DNA of 13,289 nt from Spirochaetales bacterium (GCA_003233545.1 QILZ01000308.1:1-13289); one strand, 5' to 3'; counted from the first letter of the stretch, positions 6,779-13,282 are shown. Numbers and translations are program-made. The notes: generated by a model from the letters alone, not told the origin.

Positions 6779-8170
6779 ATGAAAGAAAATGATGTGAGAA
6801 AACGTACAAAAGAACGTATAGTCTGGATTTCCGTAACAGCCGTTCTTCTTTCGATTATTGTAATCTTAAGTTTTGCGCCAAAGGCTCTTGCCGGCAGTAA
6901 AGAAGCGGAAGCACAGAGATACCTTGGCCTGTTCTACGATGTTTTTCAGTTTGTTCGTGATAACTATGTCGATGCAAGCAAAGTACAGCCGAAAAAGCTT
7001 ATAGACGGTGCCCTTAAAGGAATGTTCGAATCACTGGGGGATCCCTACTCCATGTATCTTACAACCGATGAGATGCGTCAGCTTACAGATACGACAACCG
7101 GCCGTTTCGGAGGTGTGGGATTAATAATTACGAAGGTAACTAACGGAGTTCTTGTTGTTGCTCCCATAGAGGATGCTCCCGCATATAAAGAAGGTATCTC
7201 TGCGGGAGATATTATAGTAAAAATAAACAAAGAATCTTCCGTTGACATGAAGATAAACGAGGTTGTTAATAAATTGCGGGGCAAGCCCGGCACAAAGGTG
7301 GAAGTTACCATACTGAGAGGTGAACATTTAACCTTTAATGTTGAAATAACACGTGGGATCATAGAAGTTCCGACGGTAAAAAGGGCTATGATTCCGGGAG
7401 GAATCGGATACCTTCGGATTACTCAATTTACTCCGATAACGCCTGTTCGTGTTAAAGAAGCTATCGAATATTTTAAAAAGAATAATTACAGCTCGATGAT
7501 TATCGACTTAAGGAGTAACCCGGGCGGGCTTCTCGATGCGGTTTACCGTGTTGCGGACTACTTTCTCTCCGAAGGTACAATTGTAAGCACGCGGGGCAGA
7601 ATAGCCTCGGAAGACCGGACATACTATGCATCCGCCGGGAATACAATTGTAGATAAAAAGATACCGATTATTGTACTTGTGGACAAGGGATCCGCTTCCG
7701 CATCGGAGATTCTCGCAGGCGCATTAAAAGACACAAAACGTGCCGAACTGATGGGAGAAAAAACTTTCGGCAAAGGATCTGTTCAGCAGGTAAGGAGAAT
7801 AGACAACTCCGGTTTTAAACTCACAATGGCCAAATACTATACTCCGTCCGGGATCAGTATCGATAAGATCGGAATTATGCCCGATAAAGTTATTAAAGAA
7901 AAAGAGCTCTCCAAAGAGGAGCAGAAAGAGCTGTCCGAACTGCTTAACGGAAATTATATAAAGAACTTCGTCAAGGAACATCCGAAAACCACCGAGCCGG
8001 ACATTCTGTCATTCATGAAAAAATTAGAAAAAGACAAAATCAAACTCGATGAGCGTTATATAAAGAAGCTCATTAGAAATGAAAGAAACAGAACCAATAA
8101 TAATCCGCCGGTTTACGATCTTGATTATGATATTGTTTTAAAGGCAGCGGTAGGGGAACTCCGAAAATAA
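6779..8170 (+). CDS. S41 family carboxy-terminal processing peptidase (CtpA/CtpB type)
   Basis: This is a periplasmic, membrane-anchored serine protease of the C-terminal processing family, which trims exported proteins. The 463-aa product has an N-terminal membrane segment (~14-33, signal peptide or anchor). A PDZ domain spans ~115-190 (GVGLIITKV...GISAGDIIVKIN), followed by the S41 catalytic domain. By comparison with B. subtilis CtpB (Ser309/Lys334/Gln338) the catalytic residues are Ser307 in GSASASEI, Lys332 in TFGKGSVQ and Gln336, with the same spacing. SNPGGLLD and ILAGALKDT are also typical. ATG 6779 is chosen over GTG 6758 because GGAG lies 5 bases upstream and the promoter excludes the earlier codon. 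It starts a plus-strand set of genes, with a 113-bp gap before yjbQ. Its particular substrates are unknown. Confidence 0.94.
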   Translation: MKENDVRKRTKERIVWISVTAVLLSIIVILSFAPKALAGSKEAEAQRYLGLFYDVFQFVRDNYVDASKVQPKKLIDGALKGMFESLGDPYSMYLTTDEMRQLTDTTTGRFGGVGLIITKVTNGVLVVAPIEDAPAYKEGISAGDIIVKINKESSVDMKINEVVNKLRGKPGTKVEVTILRGEHLTFNVEITRGIIEVPTVKRAMIPGGIGYLRITQFTPITPVRVKEAIEYFKKNNYSSMIIDLRSNPGGLLDAVYRVADYFLSEGTIVSTRGRIASEDRTYYASAGNTIVDKKIPIIVLVDKGSASASEILAGALKDTKRAELMGEKTFGKGSVQQVRRIDNSGFKLTMAKYYTPSGISIDKIGIMPDKVIKEKELSKEEQKELSELLNGNYIKNFVKEHPKTTEPDILSFMKKLEKDKIKLDERYIKKLIRNERNRTNNNPPVYDLDYDIVLKAAVGELRK

Positions 8171-8191
8171 TCCATGGAGGCAGAGCCCTCT

Positions 8192-8237
8192 TATAATGAG
8201 CCTGAACGGGAAAAATCATTGCAGAAAAATTCAGGCT
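8192..8237 (+). promoter_or_regulatory. Leader region of yjbQ: TATAAT box and 8-bp inverted repeat
   Basis: The gap between ctpA and yjbQ holds a perfect TATAAT (8192-8197) with no convincing -35. An 8-bp inverted repeat, AGCCTGAA (8199-8206) and TTCAGGCT (8230-8237), follows around a 23-nt loop. If the TATAAT is a real -10, transcription would start inside the first arm and yjbQ would have a leader of about 80 nt beginning with this stem-loop. A second weak candidate, TTACCG-N18-AATAAT (8237-8266), lies nearer the gene. No T-run follows the stem, so it is not an obvious terminator. Confidence 0.35.
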
Positions 8238-8283
8238 TACCGGGAGCGGTACTGTTATAGAATAATGATATGAGGATACATAA

Positions 8284-8679
8284 ATGAAAAGTTTTAATAT
8301 CAAAACCTCAAAGAGGACGGAATTCGTTAACATCACCGGTACAGTATCAAAGATTCTGATAGAATCCGGGGTAACAGATGGTGCATGTATCGTTTATGTC
8401 CCGCACACAACAGCCGCCGTTACTATAAACGAAAATGCAGACCCCTCCGTGCCGAGGGATATAGTTTTCGAACTCGATAAGATAATTCCTTTTAACGATC
8501 ACTATAAACACCTGGAGGGAAATTCCGCAGCACATATAAAGGCATCGATTATCGGCCCGAGTGTATATATACCGGTTGCAGACGGGCGTATGGTCTTAGG
8601 CACATGGCAGGGTATTTTCTTCTGCGAATTCGACGGACCGAGAAACAGAACTGTTCTTGTACAGCTTATCAACTCATAG
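8284..8679 (+). CDS. yjbQ: YjbQ/UPF0047 family protein (secondary thiamine-phosphate synthase)
   Basis: The 131-aa product matches the UPF0047/YjbQ family over its full length. Characteristic blocks are HTTAAVTINENADP (41-54), HLEGNSAAHIKAS (76-88) and GTWQGIFFCEFDGPR (106-120). The conserved His and Glu/Asn residues of these blocks cluster in a trimeric active site. Some members show weak thiamine-phosphate synthase activity, hence the usual name, but the physiological role is not settled. GAGG at 8272-8275 lies 8 bases before the ATG. The stop is six bases or fewer from the rsmE start, so the two are probably co-transcribed and coupled. Confidence 0.93.
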   Translation: MKSFNIKTSKRTEFVNITGTVSKILIESGVTDGACIVYVPHTTAAVTINENADPSVPRDIVFELDKIIPFNDHYKHLEGNSAAHIKASIIGPSVYIPVADGRMVLGTWQGIFFCEFDGPRNRTVLVQLINS

Positions 8680-8684
8680 AAAAT

Positions 8685-9503
8685 ATGAAACACTTTCTTT
8701 TGCCTGAGGATTTTAAGGGTGAAGAGCTTACTATTAACAGAGGCCGGGAATTCCATTACCTCGCGCATGTTTTACGTTTACGGGAAGGTGATACATTAAA
8801 TGGCATCGACAGAAGAGGAAAACTATACAGGCTTATCATCCTGACTACCAGGGGACAGCAGATACGTCTCCGGCCTGTTGAGCTCCCTGACATAAGCGAC
8901 GGGTTATCTGCAATTATTCCCCTCCATGTAAACCTCTATCAATGTATTCCTAAGGGAAAAAAAATGGACATTATTATAAGACAGGCTACCGAAATGGGAG
9001 TAACAAGCATAACCCCTGTAATAAGCCGGTATACCGTACCTGTACTCGAAACGAAAAGAAATCCGGAAAACAAACTAAAACGGTGGCAGCGGATAGCACG
9101 GGAAGCGGTTCAACAGAGCGGTTCTCTTAAAATACCCGGAATTCAGAAGCCCGTATCCTTAAAGGATATCTGTACAACGGTTCAGGAAAAATCTCCTTAC
9201 GGTTCCGGCTTCGATGTGTTTGTCTTTTTTCATCCTGAAAATAAACGTAACACCGATTTACACAGGATCTTATACAGGGATATTAACAGTATAGGCATCC
9301 TGATAGGACCGGAAGGCGGGTTCTCCGAAGACGAAACCGCTATGCTGCGGAAGGCGGGAATGTACTCCGCTTTTTTGGGAAATACCATTCTACGCACGGA
9401 AACGGCTGCAATCTACGCGATTGCCACTGTAAAAATGATACACTCGGAACGAAATTCATGGAGATTGCACGAAGGACTTGCAACAGAATATAAAACATCG
9501 TAA
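8685..9503 (+). CDS. rsmE: 16S rRNA (uracil(1498)-N3)-methyltransferase
   Basis: RsmE methylates N3 of U1498 in 16S rRNA at the decoding centre, using S-adenosylmethionine. The 272-aa product has an N-terminal PUA-like domain (MKHFLLPEDF, HYLAHVLRLREGD, 24-36). A SPOUT domain follows with KGKKMDIIIRQATEMGV (90-106), RWQRIAREAVQQS (134-146), the knot motif LIGPEGGFSEDE (206-217) and LGNTILRTETAA (231-242). It is slightly longer than the usual ~245 aa, with the extra length at 155-190 and the C-terminus. The frame is open upstream of 8685, but ATG 8685 matches the family start and leaves only 5 bases after the yjbQ stop. No clear Shine-Dalgarno is seen, so translation may depend on coupling to yjbQ. 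Confidence 0.95.
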   Translation: MKHFLLPEDFKGEELTINRGREFHYLAHVLRLREGDTLNGIDRRGKLYRLIILTTRGQQIRLRPVELPDISDGLSAIIPLHVNLYQCIPKGKKMDIIIRQATEMGVTSITPVISRYTVPVLETKRNPENKLKRWQRIAREAVQQSGSLKIPGIQKPVSLKDICTTVQEKSPYGSGFDVFVFFHPENKRNTDLHRILYRDINSIGILIGPEGGFSEDETAMLRKAGMYSAFLGNTILRTETAAIYAIATVKMIHSERNSWRLHEGLATEYKTS

Positions 9504-9523
9504 TCTTAATGTGGAGTTGATTC

Positions 9524-10288
9524 TTGGATAATAATATAAACAACACAACACCCGGCAGAATAAGAAAGAAAGTACTCGGTGTTCCGGTAGATGAAGTCAC
9601 ACTTGATTCGGCTCTTAAACTTTTAGAGTTGTACACTCAGGACAATGAGAAACACCAGATTTCCCTGATTTCCGTAAGGGAAATCCTTATAGCACGCCAT
9701 GACCTTGAATACAACAGAATGCTTAAAGAATCATCTCTGGTTCTTCCTACCGCCAAGGGAATAACAGTTGCAGCCCGTTTTCTTAAAGCAGGCAGCCTTA
9801 CAAGAGTAAGGCCTTTTGCTTTTCTTATCCGCATGCTTACCCTTATCGAGAGAACAAACAAAACAGTTTATCTTCTTGGTGCAAAAAAGGAAGATGTGGA
9901 ACAGGCGGAAAGAAATCTGAAAGCCTCATTCCCCGATTTAAGAATCGTGGGACGATTCTCAGGTTTTTTTACAAAGGAACAGGAAAGAAATATTCTCCTT
10001 GCTATCCGCAAGGCATCCCCTTCCCTCCTTATATGCGGTACCGGACTAGGGGGAAGAGAAAAGTGGATACTGCGTCATAAGAAAGATTTTAATCCGGGAA
10101 TATACATATGGGCGGATAACTGTTTCGAGATATTCTCCGGAAAGGAAAAACAGCCCTCGAAAACCCTGTTCGCCCTCGGTCTTGAACAGCTTACACGTTT
10201 AAAAAAACATCCTCTTAAAGTATTCAGAATAATTCCCTATCTATTCTTTTTACTGCTGCTTTTGATATACAGAGTATTCAAATTATAA
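9524..10288 (+). CDS. WecG/TagA/CpsF family glycosyltransferase homologue, divergent
   Basis: Family members transfer N-acetylmannosamine-type sugars to lipid-linked acceptors in teichoic acid, ECA or capsule synthesis. The 254-aa product keeps the fold landmarks: GVPVDEVTLDSALKLL (19-34), VYLLGAKKEDVEQAERNLKASFPDL (115-139), GRFSGFFTKEQE (143-154) and GLEQLTRLKKHP (219-230). Key residues differ, however. The usual PDG with the catalytic Asp (Asp65 in TagA) reads PTAKG (75-79), the T-P-N segment reads ISVRE, and the G-x-P-x-Q-E-x-W motif reads GTGLGGREKW. The hydrophobic end (IIPYLFFLLLLLIYRVF) could bind the membrane. The start is TTG 9524, with GGAG 7 bases upstream (9513-9516) and no in-frame ATG near. 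It follows rsmE by 20 bp. The family call is sure; glycosyltransferase activity is doubtful. Confidence 0.82.
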   Translation: MDNNINNTTPGRIRKKVLGVPVDEVTLDSALKLLELYTQDNEKHQISLISVREILIARHDLEYNRMLKESSLVLPTAKGITVAARFLKAGSLTRVRPFAFLIRMLTLIERTNKTVYLLGAKKEDVEQAERNLKASFPDLRIVGRFSGFFTKEQERNILLAIRKASPSLLICGTGLGGREKWILRHKKDFNPGIYIWADNCFEIFSGKEKQPSKTLFALGLEQLTRLKKHPLKVFRIIPYLFFLLLLLIYRVFKL

Positions 10289-10309
10289 CAAGCTTTTTTT
10301 AGACCCCGC

Positions 10310-10759
10310 CTAAACATCGTAGAGCTTAAGGTACTCGTAGAGTTCTTTAAATTTAGCGTTCATCTTCTTTGTCAGGACCCTGCCTACCCTGATGCGGACA
10401 GCAGGAATAAAAAGCAGGAACCCAATAAAATCCGTTATAAAACCGGGAGTAAGCAGGAATATTCCGCCTGCAAGAATTCCGAAAATACTTACAAAACCTT
10501 CACCGGGATATACACCATCCCGTACCTGTAAACGAATCATATTTAACGTTCTGCGCAGTTCACTTAAAGCTATAAGAACCCCGAATAAACCGGTGAATGC
10601 TGCAAGTGCCAGAGTCAGGTAATTGCCTATTATACCTCCGAGTTTTAGAAGCAGCACTATTTCACCGAGAGGCAGAATAGAGTAGAGAAGCATCAGAAAC
10701 AATAGTTTTACAATAAAATCTTTTTCGAAAAATCTTAGAAATAATTTTATTTCCAGCAT
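10310..10759 (-). CDS. fxsA: FxsA family inner-membrane protein
   Basis: The 149-aa product has the family hallmark GGIFLLTPGFITDFIGFLLFIPAVR (98-122). Before it come LPLGEIVLLLKLGGIIGNYLTLAL (29-52), hydrophobic helices at about 17-39 and 44-66, and a charged loop with DGVYPGEGF. E. coli FxsA was named because its overexpression relieves F-plasmid exclusion of phage T7; its normal role is unknown. The C-terminus is short and basic, then ends YEYLKLYDV. It converges on the wecG-type gene with a 21-bp gap and diverges from the sigma-54 activator gene. There is no Shine-Dalgarno before ATG 10757-10759, and the only -10-like hexamer is 10 bases away. Confidence 0.9.
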   Translation of the reverse strand: MLEIKLFLRFFEKDFIVKLLFLMLLYSILPLGEIVLLLKLGGIIGNYLTLALAAFTGLFGVLIALSELRRTLNMIRLQVRDGVYPGEGFVSIFGILAGGIFLLTPGFITDFIGFLLFIPAVRIRVGRVLTKKMNAKFKELYEYLKLYDV

Positions 10760-10769
10760 AACAGCTGGG

Positions 10770-10798
10770 ATTTTAGCACGACCTCAGATATAATACAA
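10770..10798 (-). promoter_or_regulatory. Probable fxsA promoter, near-leaderless
   Basis: On the minus strand TTGTAT (10793-10798) precedes TAAAAT (10770-10775) by 17 bases. The -10 matches 5 of 6 and the -35 only 3 of 6. Ten bases (CCCAGCTGTT) separate the -10 from the ATG, so the leader would be about 3-4 nt. Its -35 overlaps the -10 of the divergent regulator gene. Confidence 0.4.
10789..10794 (+). promoter_or_regulatory. -10 element of the sigma-54 activator gene, near-leaderless
   Basis: A perfect TATAAT at 10789-10794 lies 13 bases before ATG 10808. No good -35 is present at the expected position (CTGGGA, 18 bases upstream, is a poor match). Transcription from it would start around 10801, leaving about 7 nt of leader with no Shine-Dalgarno. 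Confidence 0.45.
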
Positions 10799-10807
10799 TA
10801 AATAGAT

Positions 10808-11944
10808 ATGATAAGTATCCTTTTTATCGATGATGATATTTTCGCATACAATACACTGAAAATGGTTCTTCCCGATAATTATACGGTTTTACCCGCCTAT
10901 ACAGCAAGAGAAGGGATAGAGAAGCTTAAAAAAAACAGCTATGATGTTGTCCTTTTAGATATAAATCTTCCGGATGTCGACGGCATAACAATTTTAGACG
11001 AGATACAGACACTTTCCTCGCCTCCCCCGGTAATAATGCTCACTGCAGTTAAAGACATAAAAACGGTAATCAGCGCTATAAAGAAGGGTGCCTACGATTA
11101 CGTTGCAAAGCCGTACAAATTAAAGGAGTTAGAGGGTTCGATCCGGCGTGCAGCAGAGACCATTGTTATGAGAAAATATTTTAACGGCGATGCTTCCCTG
11201 CCGGAACTCGACAAAATCTTAGGTTTCAGCAGCGGTATAAAAAGTGTGCGGGATCTTATCGTTAAGTATCGCAATTCGGACTCCACCGTTTTAATTACCG
11301 GTAAAAGCGGAACCGGTAAAGAACTTATAGCACAAACCCTGCACGCCATGTCCCCGAGGGCATCACAGCCCTTTATCGCTGTAAACTGCGGTGCTCTTCC
11401 GGATACAATTATAGAAACCGAGCTTTTTGGTTCGGAAAAAGGAGCATTTACGGATGCAAGAGCCAGAGCAGGACTTTTCGAACAGGCAAACAGCGGCACT
11501 ATTTTTCTCGATGAAATTGGTGAAATGCCTATTAATACACAGGTAAAACTGCTGCGCGTCCTGGAAGAAAAAGAAATACGAAGGGTAGGAGGAGTCCGGT
11601 CGATTCCGCTTAATATACATATTATAGCAGCTACCAACAGAGATATTAAAGACCGTGTTGCGAAAGGTTTTTTCAGAGAGGATCTTTACTACAGGATAGG
11701 TGTACTTCCTATAGAAATCCCGCCTCTTTCGGAAAGGGACTCCGACATTATACTTCTTGCCGTTCATTTTATACAGACTATTACCGGAAACAGCTGCGGC
11801 GGTCAATATTTAAGTGAAGATTCCAAAGAGAAACTCTTAAGTCATCCATGGCCGGGGAATATAAGGGAACTTAAAAATGTTATCGAGAGAGCCATGCTTT
11901 TAAGCGATACGGAAGAAATACAGGCAAAAGATATAAGGTTTTAA
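10808..11944 (+). CDS. NtrC-family response regulator (receiver + AAA+ sigma-54 activator) lacking a DNA-binding domain
   Basis: The 378-aa product is a sigma-54-dependent transcriptional activator. The receiver domain (1-~115) has the acidic pocket DDD (8-10), phospho-acceptor Asp51 in VVLLDINLPD, Thr79 and Lys101 in AKP. The AAA+ domain has Walker A GKSGTGKE (165-172), a GAFTGA-type sigma-54 contact loop reading GAFTDA (212-217), Walker B TIFLDEI (231-237) and REDLYYR (290-296). HPWPGNIRELKNVIERA (346-362) closes the AAA+ lid. It then stops at residue 378 with AKDIRF, where most relatives continue into a Fis-type helix-turn-helix. Helicobacter FlgR and Chlamydia CtcC have the same architecture and similar length and act without enhancer DNA. 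No histidine kinase is adjacent. The stop overlaps the convergent gene's stop by 4 bp. Confidence 0.93.
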   Translation: MISILFIDDDIFAYNTLKMVLPDNYTVLPAYTAREGIEKLKKNSYDVVLLDINLPDVDGITILDEIQTLSSPPPVIMLTAVKDIKTVISAIKKGAYDYVAKPYKLKELEGSIRRAAETIVMRKYFNGDASLPELDKILGFSSGIKSVRDLIVKYRNSDSTVLITGKSGTGKELIAQTLHAMSPRASQPFIAVNCGALPDTIIETELFGSEKGAFTDARARAGLFEQANSGTIFLDEIGEMPINTQVKLLRVLEEKEIRRVGGVRSIPLNIHIIAATNRDIKDRVAKGFFREDLYYRIGVLPIEIPPLSERDSDIILLAVHFIQTITGNSCGGQYLSEDSKEKLLSHPWPGNIRELKNVIERAMLLSDTEEIQAKDIRF

Positions 11945-12429
11945 TAGATTTTTCTGATATATACTCCCTTAAGAAGCCAGTATTTACCACTTAAAGGTAT
12001 TTCTATAGGTTTTATGATCTTTGCAACAATCAATACCCGCGAATCTTTGACTACAGCTTTAGAGCTGATCGTTCTCGGTCTTCTTGCTGGAATTATCCTG
12101 TAATAATCCGGGCCTTCGAAATCCACATAAGCCCTGTAGCTTTTTACATCCTCCAACCCTATCCACTCACCGGAGACCAGCTCCAGCCTGACTTTGTAGG
12201 TATCTTTCTTCCTGTTCAAAAAGGAAACACTGGTTACGGTCCCATATAAGACAATAAATTTTTCAGGGTTAATTTTAACCGAAGCACCTGCCTTAAGCGC
12301 ATAACTGAGTTCCCTCAGCGTCACAGAAAAATCCACTGCACTATCAAAATCAGTTTTTGTAAGGGCACCTGCACTCCGGACGGCAAAAAATAAAGACAGG
12401 AATAATAGGAAAAAAGTTGATCTTCTCAT
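11941..12429 (-). CDS. Secreted protein of unknown function
   Basis: I do not recognise this 162-aa protein. It begins with a clear signal peptide: MRR, a hydrophobic core STFFLLFLSLFFAV, then a probable signal peptidase I site after SAGA (residue ~22). No lipobox cysteine is present, so Lgt next door in the window does not process it. The mature part looks beta-rich, with alternating hydrophobic residues (KFIVLYGTVTSVSFLNRK, YKVRLELVSGEWIGLEDVKSYRAYVDF, SRVLIVAKIIKPIEIPLSGKYWLLKGVYI). This suggests an OB-like or beta-barrel fold located in the periplasm. Its TAA overlaps the stop of the convergent sigma-54 activator. ATG 12427-12429 has no Shine-Dalgarno but sits 9 bases from a strong promoter. 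Confidence 0.75.
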   Translation of the reverse strand: MRRSTFFLLFLSLFFAVRSAGALTKTDFDSAVDFSVTLRELSYALKAGASVKINPEKFIVLYGTVTSVSFLNRKKDTYKVRLELVSGEWIGLEDVKSYRAYVDFEGPDYYRIIPARRPRTISSKAVVKDSRVLIVAKIIKPIEIPLSGKYWLLKGVYIRKIY

Positions 12430-12438
12430 ATTGATGAA

Positions 12439-12467
12439 ATAATAGATGTTAACAGTACTAAGGTCAA
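12439..12467 (-). promoter_or_regulatory. Strong sigma-70-type promoter of the secreted-protein gene, near-leaderless
   Basis: On the minus strand TTGACC (12462-12467) is followed by exactly 17 bases and TATTAT (12439-12444), each 5 of 6 to consensus. Nine bases (TTCATCAAT) then lead into the ATG, so the expected transcription start leaves about 2-4 nt of leader. There is no room for a Shine-Dalgarno sequence. It sits in the 55-bp gap after the TrmJ-type gene. Confidence 0.65.
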
Positions 12468-12484
12468 GAAAGTTTTTAGATTTC

Positions 12485-13213
12485 TTAATCGATACCTTTT
12501 CCTGTCAATATTCCGCCGATTTTTCTAAAAACTTTCTCGATCCGGTCAGCTTCGCCGGCAGAAATCTCCGCTCTTGCAAAGATATCCCGAAAAAAAAGAC
12601 CCATATCCTCCTCTCCCTTTATTTTAAAAAAACCAATCCGTTTAAGCGATTTTTTAATTACATAGGTTAAATCTGCAAGCCTTTCTCCGTTTACGGGCCT
12701 AAAATAAGAATTATATCCTCTATTAGATGCCTTAAATATTTCATACGTGACTACCTGAACGGCATGGGAGAGATTAAGGGACGGGAACAGAGCCGAAGAC
12801 GGAATACGTACGGAAATGTTGCAGAGAGAAAGCTCCTCTTCCGTTAATCCCGATGCTTCATTACCGAACATTAAAGCGGTCCAGCCTTCCTTAACAGATG
12901 CAATCTTCTCCGCAGCCTGTTCCGCCGAATAGCTGAAATACTTTCTCCTCTTCCCGCGTCTCCTGGTAATCCCGGCTACCAGCGATGCTCCTTTTACAGC
13001 TCCGGCAGGATCGGAAAAAACCTCGGCATTATCCAGAATGTCAGCAGCATGTACAGCAAGAATCTCTGCCGTTTTAGGATCTATCAGATTTTTCATAACA
13101 ATTCGCAGCGACATTAAGCCCATATTTTTCATGGCTCTGCATACTGCACCGACATTTCTGCTGTCCCGGGGAGAAACAAGTATAACCTTTACATTTTCGA
13201 TTTTTTTCAGCAT
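12485..13213 (-). CDS. TrmH/TrmJ-type (SpoU family) RNA 2'-O-methyltransferase
   Basis: The 242-aa product is a SPOUT-class methyltransferase that adds a 2'-O-methyl group to RNA ribose from S-adenosylmethionine. The three family motifs are present: motif 1 around SRNVGAVCRAMKNMGL (18-33, with Asn20 and Arg26), motif 2 LMFGNEASGLTEEEL (114-128) and motif 3 IPSSALFPSLNLSHAVQVVTYEIF (137-160). The closest overall pattern is TrmJ, which modifies position 32 of tRNAs, because of the RRRGKRRK segment and the C-terminal helical extension (~165-242). An rRNA target cannot be excluded. ATG 13211-13213 is the only credible start. It lacks a Shine-Dalgarno and lies 5 bases from a TATAAT. Confidence 0.88.
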   Translation of the reverse strand: MLKKIENVKVILVSPRDSRNVGAVCRAMKNMGLMSLRIVMKNLIDPKTAEILAVHAADILDNAEVFSDPAGAVKGASLVAGITRRRGKRRKYFSYSAEQAAEKIASVKEGWTALMFGNEASGLTEEELSLCNISVRIPSSALFPSLNLSHAVQVVTYEIFKASNRGYNSYFRPVNGERLADLTYVIKKSLKRIGFFKIKGEEDMGLFFRDIFARAEISAGEADRIEKVFRKIGGILTGKGID

Positions 13214-13218
13214 ACCGC

Positions 13219-13224
13219 ATTATA
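13219..13224 (-). promoter_or_regulatory. -10 element of the TrmJ-type gene, leaderless spacing
   Basis: The minus strand has TATAAT at 13219-13224, then GCGGT, then the ATG. A start 6-7 bases past the -10 would fall on the initiation codon itself. The -35 is weak: TTCAAT at 17 bases or TTTCAA at 18, each 3 of 6. Confidence 0.45.
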
Positions 13225-13252
13225 TATCAGAGCAGGATATCATTGAAACCGA

Positions 13253-13282
13253 ATGTTCTTATTCCGTACTTAAACAGAACAT
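13253..13282. repeat. 7-bp inverted repeat upstream of the TrmJ-type gene
   Basis: ATGTTCT (13253-13259) and AGAACAT (13276-13282) are perfect inverted copies 16 bases apart. They lie upstream of the -35 region of the minus-strand methyltransferase gene. The layout could be a protein-binding operator, or chance. No regulator is identifiable. Confidence 0.3.

Noticed and set aside
6758..6781. GTG start eight codons upstream of the ctpA ATG
   Set aside because: It lies at the promoter -10 before the likely transcription start, whereas ATG 6779 has GGAG at a good distance.
8171..8283. TPP riboswitch ahead of yjbQ
   Set aside because: The conserved core (CUGAGA and the ACC-x-GA segments) is absent; only a simple inverted repeat is present.
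10289..10309. Intrinsic terminator between the wecG-type gene and fxsA
   Set aside because: There is a T7 run after AAGC, but no GC-rich stem precedes it on either strand.
10774..10791. Sigma-54 (-24/-12) promoter before the activator gene
   Set aside because: TAGCACG resembles the -24 element TGGCACG, but the -12 side (CAGAT at the right spacing) lacks the essential GC of TTGCA.
12468..12487. Terminator after the TrmJ-type gene
   Set aside because: AAGAAA and TTTCTT can pair, but the stem is all weak A-T and is not followed by a U-run; it overlaps the next gene's promoter.
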